A stretch of DNA of 51,663 nt from Alphaproteobacteria bacterium SS10 (GTDB lineage Bacteria > Pseudomonadota > Alphaproteobacteria > TMED2): NCBI GenBank assembly GCA_019192455.1, contig JAHCML010000006.1:72940-124602 (forward strand). The letters are read 5' to 3'. The position numbers and the translations under genes were made by a program. Shown here one piece after another: positions 33,289 through 42,812 of the stretch. Numbering within the stretch: position 1 is the stretch's first letter; each line of letters opens with the position of its first letter. The notes under the pieces were generated by a model. It was given only the letters and a program-made list of their open reading frames with translations, had not been told where the DNA came from and did not search any database.

Positions 33289-34286
33289 CAGCGAACCACC
33301 CCGCCGCCAACCCGAATTCGCGGGTCGAGCAGCGCCAACAGAATGTCTGAGATAAAGACACCGATGACCGTCAACATGGCCAAGAACATCAGGAAGGAGC
33401 CTGCCAGGAACATATCCTGGCTCTGCAACGCCTTAACCAAAAGCGGCCCGGCGGTCGGCAGTGACATCACGACCGATACAATGGCGGCACCTGACACCAC
33501 CTGCGGCAGCAGGTTGCCAATGTCAGCCACGAAAGGGTTCAAGGCCATGCGCAGCGGATATTTGACCAGCAAACGCGCCTCGCCCATGCCCTTAGCCCGG
33601 GCGGTGGTCACGTAGTGCTTGCGAAGCTCATCCAACAGATTGGCCCGCAACCGGCGGATCATTGCCGCCGTACCTGACGTCCCGATGACAACCACCGGCA
33701 CCCATAGATGAGCCAGCACGGACAAGGCCTTATCAACGCTCCATGGCTGATCCAGATACTGCGGGTCCATCAATCCGCCAATTGAGGTGCCAAACCAAAC
33801 ATTGGCGAGGTAGAGCAGCACCAAGGCAAGAAGGAAGTTCGGCGTCGCAAGACCGATAAAACCAATAAAGGTCAGGCCGTAATCCCCCACACTGTATTGA
33901 TGGGTCGCGGAATAGACGGCGATTGGGAACGACACCAACCAAATGAAGATGATCGTGGCGAAGTTCAGAACGAAGGTGAGCAGCAGCCGGTCGCCCAATA
34001 CATCGGCCACCGGCAGGTTGAACTCAAAACTATGGCCCAAATCACCTTGCAGCAGGCCGGTGACCCAATTCCAGTATTGGATATATAGCGGCTTATCGAG
34101 GCCGTACTCGGCGCGCAGAAACTCAATCTGTTGCTGGGCGGTGCTATCACCCTGGGCCTGCAATTCGGCCAATTGGGCCGTCAGGTAATCCCCCGGGGGC
34201 AATTGGATCAGGGTGAACACCAGGATGCTGATCGCAATCAGCGTCGGGATCATCACCAGTAATCGACGAATTAAGAAGTTCAGCAT
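33288..34286 (-). CDS. ABC transporter permease, DppB/YejB-like
   Basis: 332 residues. First helix 'RRLLVMIPTLIAISILVFTLIQLPPGDY' belongs to the DppB/OppB family (identifying part: 'LIQLPPGDY'). A periplasmic helical segment ('LRAEYGLDKPLYIQYWNWV') and a five-helix core with the EAA loop 'TTARAKGMGEARLLVKYPLRMALNP' region follow. Partner of the following permease in a heterodimeric peptide-type importer. The 122-nt gap before it, after the binding-protein gene, holds alternative hairpins. Confidence 0.92.
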   Translation of the reverse strand: MLNFLIRRLLVMIPTLIAISILVFTLIQLPPGDYLTAQLAELQAQGDSTAQQQIEFLRAEYGLDKPLYIQYWNWVTGLLQGDLGHSFEFNLPVADVLGDRLLLTFVLNFATIIFIWLVSFPIAVYSATHQYSVGDYGLTFIGFIGLATPNFLLALVLLYLANVWFGTSIGGLMDPQYLDQPWSVDKALSVLAHLWVPVVVIGTSGTAAMIRRLRANLLDELRKHYVTTARAKGMGEARLLVKYPLRMALNPFVADIGNLLPQVVSGAAIVSVVMSLPTAGPLLVKALQSQDMFLAGSFLMFLAMLTVIGVFISDILLALLDPRIRVGGGVVR

Positions 34287-34322
34287 TGCCCATGCCGGTC
34301 TAAAGCGCCCATCACGACGGCG

Positions 34323-34362
34323 CCTAATTGCCCATTAGGTCTACCCGCGACAAAGGGCAATT
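34323..34362 (-). other. Alternative hairpins between binding-protein and permease genes
   Basis: AATTGCCC (34326-34333) is a perfect match for GGGCAATT (34355-34362), 21-nt loop. The same bases can instead take part in CCTAAT-TGCCC-ATTAGG (34323-34339). Hairpins after binding-protein genes often set the excess of binding protein over permease by mRNA protection or partial termination. Confidence 0.45.
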
Positions 34363-34408
34363 GCCAGCCAGCAAATGCGCTGGGCCATCACAGGCACTTC
34401 ACGATTGG

Positions 34409-36436
34409 CTAATTTGCCCGCTGGGCAAAGCTGCGGCCAGGTTGGGGAAGGTCTGTCACCGAGACGGCATCATCACGGTAGAACAGATCCATGCGGTGAA
34501 CACCAAAATAGCCACCCGGATCCCAGTTATAGAGGGCATCACGCGGCACGTTCTTCAGATGGTCGGCGATCACCACCGGCTGCGGCACCTGGGAAATTGT
34601 GCCGATGGTGAACACACTCTCGGCAAACACCTGCTGCATCTCTTCCCAGACGGCGACATGACGCTCGTCATCGGTGGTTGAGCTCCATTCCTTATAAAGC
34701 TCAAGCAATCGCTGAGCCTCAGGCAATGACGGCGCCTCACCAGACTCACCATGGGTCTCATAATACTGTCCCCAGGCAGGCCATTGAAGGTGATCCTGGC
34801 GCACGGGGGCAAACTCAGTCGGCGCCATGCTTGCGGTTGGTAAGCCGTTATCGAGGCCGGTCCAAACCGACATCAACGCCTCACCGCCATAGACGCGGTT
34901 GCGGAACAACTCCCGCTGGCTCGGCCGGGTAATCAGATTAATGCCAAGCTTGGCGTAGCTATCGCGGATCAACAGCAAGACATCGCTCTCAAGCGTCGAC
35001 TCCCCGGCGCTCTCAACAATGATCTCCATGGGTTGACCATCAGATAGCAGCCGGTCGCCCGTATTAGGGTCACGGCGAAGTCCCGCCTGGTCGAGCAGCT
35101 TCCCAGCTTTGGCGAGATTGAACTCGGCATAAGCCTCGGCGAAGGCGGGGTTATAGAGTGGGCTTTGCGGCAGCGTGCCGTTCGCCGTTGCTTTGCCCAG
35201 GCCAAAGAAGATGACCTGATTGATCTCCTCCCGATCAATGGCGAGGGACAGGGCGCGCCGAACCCGCACATCCTGAAACGCTTCACGCCAGGCTGGATCC
35301 TTCGCCGTCAGGTTGGGGTAAAGCGCCAGTTGCGAGCCACGGCCATTGGACCAAAGGGCAACGTCATAGCCTTGGGCGCCCGCGCTCTTCTTTAACAACG
35401 CATAGTCTTCAAACCTCAGATACCGGGCCTGCAGGTCACTCTCCCCCGCCGCCACCTTGGCCGGTATCAACTTCGCATCAGCGATGGTAAAGACCACCTC
35501 ATCCAGATAGGGAAGCTGTAGGCCCCGGCTATCAACACGGTGGAAATAAGGATTGCGGCGGAACACCTTACGGGTGCCGATGCCGGCCTTATCCAAGATC
35601 CAGGGCTGCAACACCGGTAGGTCCGGGTTCTCGTTCTTATAGGCCTTGCTGACCCCATTGAAGAGTGCGGCCCAACTGCGCTTACTCGCAGCATCGACGC
35701 GCTGTTGAAGCTGACCCGGGTCAGCATAGTCAGCGTGAAACGACTTCAGATAGTGCGATGGCATGTAGAGGTAGAGCGGGGAAGCCGCTGCCAACTCATG
35801 CATCAGCATTGGGTTAGGCGTCGACCAGGTGAAGCGGACGGTGGTCTCGTCGAGCACCTCAAAGCTCGGCAGCTCACCCTTCATCCGCATGACCGGCGGC
35901 GGCCCACTTGGGTTCACCTCTTCGTTCAGCGCCACATCTTCCCAGAAAAACCGGAAATCCTCGGCCGTGAATGGCGCACCATCTGACCAGCGATGGCCGG
36001 GCCGCAGATGGAAAGTGAAGATGCGGTTCTCTTCAACCTCGAGCCGCTCAAGGATGTCTGGCTGCAGCTCGAAATCGGCGTTGTAGCCAATCAAGCGGGC
36101 ATAGCCATAAACCACCATCTGGCGCACATCCTTATCGCGCGACATCAGCATGGTAAGACGACCGCCAGACTTGCCTGGCTCACGACCCATCGCCGCCATA
36201 TCGGTAACATGTGGCGTCGCTGGGACACGTTCAGCGACAGGTGGCAGCAGACCAGCGGTGACCCGCTTGGCCAGGCTTGGTGGTTCGATCAAGTCAGACG
36301 GTGAGGTTGCAAACGCCGTTTGGGCGCCAAAGGGCAGTGCGGCGATCACGCTAAGAGCAAGCGCGGCGGCGGTTTGACGGAACATGTTAAGGCCGCTGCT
36401 TGGGACAGGTGCGATCAAGCCGAATTGTCCTGTCAT
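34409..36436 (-). CDS. Peptide-type ABC transporter substrate-binding protein (SBP_bac_5)
   Basis: 675 residues. A secretion signal lies inside the first 43 residues ('RQTAAALALSVIAALPFGAQTAFA'). The ATG at 36436 overlaps the upstream ATPase stop by 4 nt, while an inner ATG at 36385 (MFRQTAA) gives a more usual signal length; either is possible. The mature part is family-5 extracellular binding protein: 'ILERLEVEENRIFTFHLRPGHRWSDGAPFTAEDF' is the hallmark region, followed by 'VRRALSLAIDREEINQVIF'. It resembles YejA-like proteins more than short DppA proteins in length (about 600 or more). Ligand unknown; peptides, glycopeptides or opine-like compounds are all handled by this family. Confidence 0.9.
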   Translation of the reverse strand: MTGQFGLIAPVPSSGLNMFRQTAAALALSVIAALPFGAQTAFATSPSDLIEPPSLAKRVTAGLLPPVAERVPATPHVTDMAAMGREPGKSGGRLTMLMSRDKDVRQMVVYGYARLIGYNADFELQPDILERLEVEENRIFTFHLRPGHRWSDGAPFTAEDFRFFWEDVALNEEVNPSGPPPVMRMKGELPSFEVLDETTVRFTWSTPNPMLMHELAAASPLYLYMPSHYLKSFHADYADPGQLQQRVDAASKRSWAALFNGVSKAYKNENPDLPVLQPWILDKAGIGTRKVFRRNPYFHRVDSRGLQLPYLDEVVFTIADAKLIPAKVAAGESDLQARYLRFEDYALLKKSAGAQGYDVALWSNGRGSQLALYPNLTAKDPAWREAFQDVRVRRALSLAIDREEINQVIFFGLGKATANGTLPQSPLYNPAFAEAYAEFNLAKAGKLLDQAGLRRDPNTGDRLLSDGQPMEIIVESAGESTLESDVLLLIRDSYAKLGINLITRPSQRELFRNRVYGGEALMSVWTGLDNGLPTASMAPTEFAPVRQDHLQWPAWGQYYETHGESGEAPSLPEAQRLLELYKEWSSTTDDERHVAVWEEMQQVFAESVFTIGTISQVPQPVVIADHLKNVPRDALYNWDPGGYFGVHRMDLFYRDDAVSVTDLPQPGRSFAQRAN

Positions 36437-38310
36437 GCCCTCGCTCTCACAAAATGGTTATCTGCCACTGATATCAGCCCGGGTTGGTGCTGTTGGTCAA
36501 TGGTAAACGGCTCTGGCCAGGCTTCTGGCTCACTTTGCCCACCATCGCGGATCTTCTCAAAATCCAACTTCCGATCCAGGCGCGGCTCCGGTACCGCGGC
36601 CAGCAAGGCCTTGGTGTAGGGGTGGGTTGGATTGTTAAACAGCGCATCCCGATCCGCGACCTCAACCAGATTACCACGGCACATAACGGCGATCCGGTCA
36701 GCCACGTAATCAATCACCGCAAGATTGTGAGAGACGAAGAGATAGGTTAGGTCCAGCGCCTTCTGCAGGTCCTTCAACAGGTTCAGGATTTGCGCCTGAA
36801 CTGAGACGTCCAGGGCAGAAACCGGCTCATCACACAGCAGTAGTTCTGGGTGCAGTGCTAGAGCACGCGCCACCCCGATACGCTGGCGCTGACCGCCAGA
36901 GAAGCTGTGTGGGAACGCCGATAGCTTACGGGAGTCGAGGCCAACCAGATGCATCAACTCAACTGCTCGCTCTCGCCGCCAGGCCTGGTCACCCACCTCC
37001 TGCACCAAGAATGGCTCAGTCAGAATCTCTGAAACCGGCATGCGGGGATTGAGCGATCCAAACGGGTCTTGGAAGACGAATTGGATCTTCTTGCGAAGGT
37101 CGTTTCGGCGCCACTGGTTCTCATCGAACCGGGTAACGTCGAGCGCCTTATCCGCCGCGGCGTGGTAGCGGACTGTGCCAGTGTCGGCATGTTGTGCGCC
37201 CACAATGATCTTGGACAGGGTGGTTTTGCCGCTGCCGCTCTCCCCCACTAGGCCCAGGCACTCACCCTTACGCAAGGTAAGGTCGATACCGCGTAGGGCT
37301 TTGATCCCCTCACCCGCCTTAAGTGGGTAAGTTTTCTCAACCCCCTTAATCTCAAGCAACGGCGCTCCACGCGGCACCGGTTGCGGTTTATGGGTTTCGC
37401 TATCGACCTCGGCGGCCTGCTGACCGGCCAGGGCGCGACTGACCTCAATCGGCCGAAGTGGCTGGAGGCGTTTATCCCGGTCGGCACCAATGGTTGGAAC
37501 AGCGCGGAATAAGGCCTGCAGATAGGGGTGGGAGGCATTCTGGAACACCTGATCAACCGGCCCACGCTCCATAATCCGGCCGCGATAAGCGACGACGACA
37601 TAATCCGCCATATTCGCAACCACCCCCAGATCGTGGGTGATCATCAGGACCGACATACCGAACTCGCCCTGCAAGTCACGGATCAATGTCAGAATTTGCG
37701 CCTGGATGGTGACGTCCAGGGCGGTGGTTGGTTCATCCGCGATCAGTAAGGCCGGTCGGTTGATCAGCGCCATCGCAATCATGGCCCGCTGGCGAAGCCC
37801 ACCGGATAGCTCAAACGGATACTGGCTGAGCGATTGGCGCGGATTTGGAAACCCAACCCGGTTTAACATCTCCTCTGCGGCCTCAAGGCAGGCCGCGCGG
37901 CTCATCTTGCCATCCTCACGGGCATGGAGGCGAAGCACCTCACCAATCTGATCACCAATGGTGTGCAGCGGCGATAGGGACGTCATCGGCTCCTGGAAGA
38001 TCATGCCAATACGATCACCACGCAGCGCCCGAAGCTGGGATGATTTAGGCGACAAAGCCGCCATATCGATGGGCGGCTCATCAGCCCCTTTGTCGAAAAA
38101 CAGAACCTGGCCGCGCTCAATATTCGCGGTGGCAGGCAATAGCCGCATGATCGTGTTGGCTATGACAGACTTGCCGGAACCACTCTCCCCCACCAGGGCC
38201 GTGACCTTGCCGGCTGGGATTGGGAAGGTCACCCCGTCGACCGCCTTTGTGTCTCCCTCCAAACCCGAGAAGGAGACAGCAAGGTCATGAATCTCAACGA
38301 TATTCGACAT
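36433..38310 (-). CDS. Fused double ATPase of peptide-type ABC importer (DppD-DppF / YejF-like)
   Basis: 625 residues from the ATG at 38310 (MSNIVEIHDL); an upstream in-frame ATG at 38391 would overlap the previous gene. Two complete ABC ATPase domains are present. The first has Walker A 'ALVGESGSGKS', 'LSGGLRQRAMIAMAL', 'LLIADEPTTALDVT'. The second has 'GLVGESGSGKTTLSK', 'FSGGQRQRIGVARAL', 'LLCDEPVSALDVS'. Each is followed by the oligopeptide-family C-terminal extension ('ASHPYLQALF', 'PTHPYTKALL'). Such fusions are characteristic of YejF-type systems. It starts 10 nt after the deacetylase-like gene and ends in overlap with the binding-protein gene. Confidence 0.93.
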   Translation of the reverse strand: MSNIVEIHDLAVSFSGLEGDTKAVDGVTFPIPAGKVTALVGESGSGKSVIANTIMRLLPATANIERGQVLFFDKGADEPPIDMAALSPKSSQLRALRGDRIGMIFQEPMTSLSPLHTIGDQIGEVLRLHAREDGKMSRAACLEAAEEMLNRVGFPNPRQSLSQYPFELSGGLRQRAMIAMALINRPALLIADEPTTALDVTIQAQILTLIRDLQGEFGMSVLMITHDLGVVANMADYVVVAYRGRIMERGPVDQVFQNASHPYLQALFRAVPTIGADRDKRLQPLRPIEVSRALAGQQAAEVDSETHKPQPVPRGAPLLEIKGVEKTYPLKAGEGIKALRGIDLTLRKGECLGLVGESGSGKTTLSKIIVGAQHADTGTVRYHAAADKALDVTRFDENQWRRNDLRKKIQFVFQDPFGSLNPRMPVSEILTEPFLVQEVGDQAWRRERAVELMHLVGLDSRKLSAFPHSFSGGQRQRIGVARALALHPELLLCDEPVSALDVSVQAQILNLLKDLQKALDLTYLFVSHNLAVIDYVADRIAVMCRGNLVEVADRDALFNNPTHPYTKALLAAVPEPRLDRKLDFEKIRDGGQSEPEAWPEPFTIDQQHQPGLISVADNHFVRARA

Positions 38311-38320
38311 AAAGGATGGA

Positions 38321-39091
38321 TCAGTGCTCGAGAGGCTGGCGCCAGCGAATAGCCGGGTGGTCCGTGGTGACGGCGAGGAAGCGCTCAACAAATTGCCATA
38401 CCTCGGCGCTATGCACCAAATGATGGGTCATCAAACCGATTTGTGTGGTTGTGACCCTGTCACCAATTCGCGCCGCTTTCAGGCGTTCAATGATCGGCGC
38501 CAAGGCAGTTGCCGCCCCGGTATAGGCACGATCGTCCCGCCAGTTGATAGGGTCGCAATGAACATTCAAGCGCGCCAAACCATCGGGTAGCTCAACATCC
38601 GGCTGATCGGCAAAACAAGACAGCGCCGCAAAATCTAAACCGGGCAAGGCATCAACAACATCGGCATTAATACGGTTCCATGGCGGAACCAACATCGATA
38701 AGCGCGATGGGTGATTGCGCGGCATCAGATCATCAAGGATAGCCTGCCCACGTCCAATTCGATCAATGACCGCCGCAGCGCCCAAACCACCGCCAAGCTC
38801 AATTTTCTTCTGACCAGGCGGCGCGTTATTGTCATGGGACAGGCCATGCTGTGCGCAATAGAGATGGGGCGTATCAGCGACCTGTTGAACCAGGCCGGGT
38901 TGCAGCCGCGCCGGGATAACCGCAAGGACCAGTTGGGCTGCAAACTTTTGGGATAGCCCAGTCAGGCGGTCTAAGGCTTTGCTACACTCCACAGCATCAT
39001 CATCCCGCCACCAAAAACGAGATGTCAGCCCAGCGCTGGACCAGGCGTCGAGTTCATCGACAAGCGCGGTCCAGGCGGCATCCTCTTCCAT
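38321..39091 (-). CDS. Polysaccharide deacetylase-like (NodB-fold) protein
   Basis: 256 residues. The N-terminal 'RFWWRDDDAVECSKAL' (about 25-40) is the metal-binding DD motif of a NodB-like deacetylase subgroup. 'HLYCAQHGLSHDN' supplies the H-x3-H-type ligands, and 'LSMLVPPWNRINADVVDAL' the family's PPWNR strand. No signal peptide, so it is probably cytoplasmic and acts on a lipid-linked or nucleotide-linked sugar made by the neighbouring glycosyltransferases. It sits 4 nt after one glycosyltransferase and 10 nt before the ABC ATPase. Confidence 0.82.
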   Translation of the reverse strand: MEEDAAWTALVDELDAWSSAGLTSRFWWRDDDAVECSKALDRLTGLSQKFAAQLVLAVIPARLQPGLVQQVADTPHLYCAQHGLSHDNNAPPGQKKIELGGGLGAAAVIDRIGRGQAILDDLMPRNHPSRLSMLVPPWNRINADVVDALPGLDFAALSCFADQPDVELPDGLARLNVHCDPINWRDDRAYTGAATALAPIIERLKAARIGDRVTTTQIGLMTHHLVHSAEVWQFVERFLAVTTDHPAIRWRQPLEH

Positions 39092-39095
39092 GGGA

Positions 39096-40265
39096 TCAGG
39101 ATGCGATTTTATCGAGGATGAAGGCTGCCGTCTTACCAGCGCCGTCGAGCGATAGTTTAGGCGGCGGGGAGATTACGGTGCCCCGCTCCCATAGTGCGTT
39201 GATCGCCTCGGCTAGTTTCTCAGGCGTCAGGTTATCCGCCTTCTGAACCGCAACCAGTCCATGGGCTGCCAGCTTCTCGGCGCGTACCCGCTGCTCCGTC
39301 TCCTGCCCCTCATCATACGGGACGGCGAGCCCACGGCGGCCAGCGATGATCCACTCCATCACCGTGTTATATCCTGCCTGACCAATGCTAAGGGCGGCCC
39401 GCGCATGCAGGATGGCCATATCGGGTCTAGCCCGCTCAATCAGGATACCCTCCGGCGCATGGTCCATCAGACGACCAATATCTGGGCCTGGCATTGCCGG
39501 ACCACAGATCAGGTGCCAACGACGATCGGCCAGGATCGTATGCGACTTCGCCGACATGGCACAGGCCAGCAGGTCATAGCCAACGGCACCACCACCGGCG
39601 GAGACGATGACCTCTTCACCTGGCTCGTTGAATGCGCTGACCACGGGTTGCAGGCTGCGCTGATCAACCACAAAACCGGTATAGGTCAAGCGATTGCCAT
39701 AGGTGGGATCAACCGGGAAGCTATCCTCCAGGCGCATGAAGTTTGGATCACCATGAACCAAGATATGGTCGATATGTTGGCTCAACTGATCAGCGATCCA
39801 TGGCAGCCGGTCTTCCTTTGCAGGCGGCACAAGTACGTCGCGAACTGAGCTAATAGTCACCGGCCGATCATCCCAGCCAGCAATCTCTTCCAAGAGCGGC
39901 TCAAGCTCAAAGCGGAAGCCACGGCGACCGAAGGGGTAAAGCTCAAGCACCAGGGCGGCAGGGCGAATACTCTTCACCAGGGCAATTAACCGACGCCGGC
40001 GTGCTGACAGATACTCTTCGGTTACTGGTTCACCGTCAGGGTCACGGTGGTCGTTGAAGTCTCTCTCGTTAATGCCAATGGCTGGCAGTTGCTCAACCCG
40101 GCAATTCGGCACCATGGCCGCCATGTCATTGGTACCGCCATTAATCACCACCACCTCAACATCGAGACGCTTACCCGCCTTTGCCGTTGCCTCTGCAAGG
40201 GCAGCGGTTCGGTGGACATGGCCCATGCCGAGAAGGTGTTGAATGTAGAAGGCGACAGTTGTCAT
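39096..40265 (-). CDS. GT-B glycosyltransferase, COG4671-type (first of two)
   Basis: 389 residues from the ATG at 40265 (MTTVAFYIQH); the frame extends to a TTG at 40304 that overlaps the previous gene by 4 nt. N-terminal Rossmann half 'FYIQHLLGMGHVHRTAALAEA' has the glycine/histidine loop of MurG-like GT-B enzymes. The C-terminal half has 'VSAGGGAVGYDLL', 'RARPDMAILHARAALSIGQAGYNTVMEW' (nucleotide-sugar-binding region) and 'VPYDEGQETEQRVRAEKL'. It resembles the predicted glycosyltransferases of COG4671, which occur with deacetylases and GT4 enzymes in alphaproteobacteria. Donor and acceptor unknown. Confidence 0.8.
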   Translation of the reverse strand: MTTVAFYIQHLLGMGHVHRTAALAEATAKAGKRLDVEVVVINGGTNDMAAMVPNCRVEQLPAIGINERDFNDHRDPDGEPVTEEYLSARRRRLIALVKSIRPAALVLELYPFGRRGFRFELEPLLEEIAGWDDRPVTISSVRDVLVPPAKEDRLPWIADQLSQHIDHILVHGDPNFMRLEDSFPVDPTYGNRLTYTGFVVDQRSLQPVVSAFNEPGEEVIVSAGGGAVGYDLLACAMSAKSHTILADRRWHLICGPAMPGPDIGRLMDHAPEGILIERARPDMAILHARAALSIGQAGYNTVMEWIIAGRRGLAVPYDEGQETEQRVRAEKLAAHGLVAVQKADNLTPEKLAEAINALWERGTVISPPPKLSLDGAGKTAAFILDKIAS

Positions 40266-40300
40266 GGAAAATCTGGTCTGGGCGCGGAAGGCGCTCTGGC

Positions 40301-41476
40301 TCAAAAGCCAAAGCTGCCGAGATCAGGCCCCTCGCCCGAGATGGTGAGGCCGTGAAGCGCTTCATCTAAACGATCTGCGGCTTCATTCAAGCCATGATTC
40401 TCCTGCACGTTCTGGAATGCAGCATGGCCGAGAGCGTGGCGACGCTCTGTATTGGTCAAAAGCTCACGCACGGCGGCGGCAAATGCATCGGTGTCACGGG
40501 GCGGGGTAATCAGGCCGGTTTCATTGTTCAAGACAATGTCGGTGACACCGCCAAAGTCACCGGCCACCACCGGAACACCGGTCGCCTGCGCCTCAAGCAG
40601 GCTCATGCCATAAGCCTCATTGATCGCTGGCCAGACATAGGCGTCGGTGGCGCTGTGCAGAACCACCATCGTGTCGGCTGACGCCTCGCCGATTGGCACG
40701 ACGCGGGTGCCCAGCGGACGCATGGCGGTCAGCACCTGCGGGCGGGCGGGACCATCGCCAGCAATGATCAGTCGGAAATCGAGGTCATCCAGCTGCTGTA
40801 GCGCTTTTGCGAGTTCACGGTAGGATTCAAGCTTATCCCCTTCCCGCATCATGCCAGCGGCGAGCAACCATGGCGGCCCCGGGTCAATACTGAACCGCCG
40901 GGCCAGCACATTGCGGGCACTACCACCACGGCCACGTGCCATGGCAAATGGCGTAACATCGAGGAATGGCCGCAGGATCATCATCCGATTGGGATCGGAG
41001 AGCAGCGGCATGACGCATTCAGTATCCGCCGTGTTGAGCCCAACCACCATCGCAGCCTGACCAAGCGCCTCGGCAACTGCATTGTGCCCCATATCCCAGG
41101 CCCCATTAGCCTGTTTTGGCGCATAGGAGGCTTCAGCCACCACATAGGGAATGCCCATGGCCTGACAGTAGCCTGGACCAATCCAATCGGGTGCCTTGTG
41201 ATAGAGGTGGTAGGTGAACCAAAGACTTGGGCGGAGCTCCGGACGCAGCATCTCTGTACGCTGAATAAGCCGGGTTGCCGTCGTCACCCCAACATCACGC
41301 AGACGGGTTTGGCGAATGTAGTCACCGGCGCCATCGCGGCTAGAAAACTTTGATGCGACCTGCACTGTATGACCGGCGGCCTCCAGCGCTTTGATAAGCA
41401 GCTGGGCCATCATCCGGTCACCGGACGGTTTCGGATCGTCCGGTGCCTTCATCGGCGCGTAGAAGGCAATTCTCAT
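40301..41476 (-). CDS. Family 4-type glycosyltransferase
   Basis: 391 residues beginning 'MRIAFYAPMKAPDDPKPSGDR', a usual GT-B start. The C-terminal donor-binding half has 'WLLAAGMMREGDKLESYRELA', 'FRLIIAGDGPARPQVLTAM' and 'YVWPAINEAYGMSLLEAQAT' (the E-x7-E motif), the hallmark of retaining GT4 enzymes. It overlaps the upstream GT4 gene by 4 nt. It probably builds a glycan with the three other transferases in the unit. Confidence 0.88.
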   Translation of the reverse strand: MRIAFYAPMKAPDDPKPSGDRMMAQLLIKALEAAGHTVQVASKFSSRDGAGDYIRQTRLRDVGVTTATRLIQRTEMLRPELRPSLWFTYHLYHKAPDWIGPGYCQAMGIPYVVAEASYAPKQANGAWDMGHNAVAEALGQAAMVVGLNTADTECVMPLLSDPNRMMILRPFLDVTPFAMARGRGGSARNVLARRFSIDPGPPWLLAAGMMREGDKLESYRELAKALQQLDDLDFRLIIAGDGPARPQVLTAMRPLGTRVVPIGEASADTMVVLHSATDAYVWPAINEAYGMSLLEAQATGVPVVAGDFGGVTDIVLNNETGLITPPRDTDAFAAAVRELLTNTERRHALGHAAFQNVQENHGLNEAADRLDEALHGLTISGEGPDLGSFGF

Positions 41477-42783
41477 AAGGCTGGTTTTGGTTCTGCCTTA
41501 CCGGCCACGGGGGATTCCGTAGCATTTGGGAGCTCGGTGTCTGTCACCAGACATTCTTGCATCAGTTGTAGGAGTGGGGACAGACAATGGTCAAAGGTGA
41601 ATTCGGTTTCGACGCGTTGTAACACCGCCGTGCCCATGCGCTCCCGCAGCGCCACATCATTGGCCAACCCTGTGATAGCAGCAGCGAAAGCCGCAGGATC
41701 ATTGGGCTCCACAAGCCTGCCGGTCTTGCCGTCTTCGATAAACTCTGGAATGGCACCGACATTGGTCGCCACAGCTGGTAGGCGCTGTGACGCGGCTTCC
41801 ATCAGGACATTTGGCAGCCCATCGCGATCTCCTGAGCCAGTGATTCTGCTCGCCAAAAGAAACAAGTCAGCAGCCTGACAGAGTGAAGTCACCGTCGATC
41901 TCGGCTGCGGCCCATGCCATGTGATGCGATCACTAAGCCCAAGAGATTCAGCTAACGCCTTAAGACTATTGGCCTCATCACCGCCCCCCACATGGTCCCA
42001 GCGCCAATCCAGGTCAGTGGGTAACTGGGCCAGGGCTTCTAGGATGGTATCCAGCCCCTTCTTCTTAACCGCGCGCCCAACGGTAAGTAGCCTCAAGGTA
42101 GCGTCATCACGCTTTTCTGGTGGCGTTGGCATCTCCGCCAGATCTAGCCCGTGATAGACAAGATGCACCCGCTCCGGTTTCTCAGCCAGATTGCGCAGAT
42201 GGCTGACATTGCCAGCGGTGCAGGTGACGGTCCATTTGGCGTCATCAAGCTTCTCTGCCAACTCCCAATCGGGCGAGGTGTAGATGTCCTTCGCATGGGC
42301 AGACACTGAGAAGTCTAGGCCCCGCATAATCGCGGCATAGCGGGCCACGGAACACGGTGTATGCAGAAAATGGGCGTAGATCAGATCTGGGTCATCGCCC
42401 AGCTCTGCCGCCATAACCAGGGCTTGTCCAAACCGGCGAACGCGATTGGCCGTGCGATCCCGGTCGAGGTCACGCCGCCAAAGCGAGATAGCCCGTCGAT
42501 AACCAGGCATACGCCGGGCCTTCAACCAGCCACGTAACACCCTGACCGGCTCCTGGTAGAGATACTCAGGTAGGTAGGTGATGGCGGCCTTGATCCGTTC
42601 GTGCACCGGGTGACGATAAGGATCAGTTGGGTGACGAAGGGAGATCAGATGTAGCGTTGCACCCGCCTTCTCCAACCCCTCAAGCTCTTGGGCAATAAAG
42701 GTTTCGGAAAGCCGCGGATAGCCTTTCAGCACGACGGCCAAGCGTAAGCCGTCTAACGGCTTAGAAGATGAGATTGGGGGCAT
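41473..42783 (-). CDS. Family 4-type glycosyltransferase
   Basis: 436 residues. N-terminal half: 'RLAVVLKGYPRLSETFIAQELEGL', typical of exopolysaccharide GT4 enzymes, and 'FSVSAHAKDIYTS'. C-terminal half: 'LRLLTVGRAVKKKGLDTILEAL', 'DRITWHGPQPRSTV' and 'LPNVLMEAASQRLPAVATNVG' (E-x7-E region). 29 nt separate it from the COG4671-type gene upstream. The downstream GT4 gene overlaps by 4 nt. Confidence 0.9.
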   Translation of the reverse strand: MPPISSSKPLDGLRLAVVLKGYPRLSETFIAQELEGLEKAGATLHLISLRHPTDPYRHPVHERIKAAITYLPEYLYQEPVRVLRGWLKARRMPGYRRAISLWRRDLDRDRTANRVRRFGQALVMAAELGDDPDLIYAHFLHTPCSVARYAAIMRGLDFSVSAHAKDIYTSPDWELAEKLDDAKWTVTCTAGNVSHLRNLAEKPERVHLVYHGLDLAEMPTPPEKRDDATLRLLTVGRAVKKKGLDTILEALAQLPTDLDWRWDHVGGGDEANSLKALAESLGLSDRITWHGPQPRSTVTSLCQAADLFLLASRITGSGDRDGLPNVLMEAASQRLPAVATNVGAIPEFIEDGKTGRLVEPNDPAAFAAAITGLANDVALRERMGTAVLQRVETEFTFDHCLSPLLQLMQECLVTDTELPNATESPVAGKAEPKPAL

Positions 42784-42812
42784 CGGTTGGCGTAGCCGAA
42801 TTCGGACCAGAC

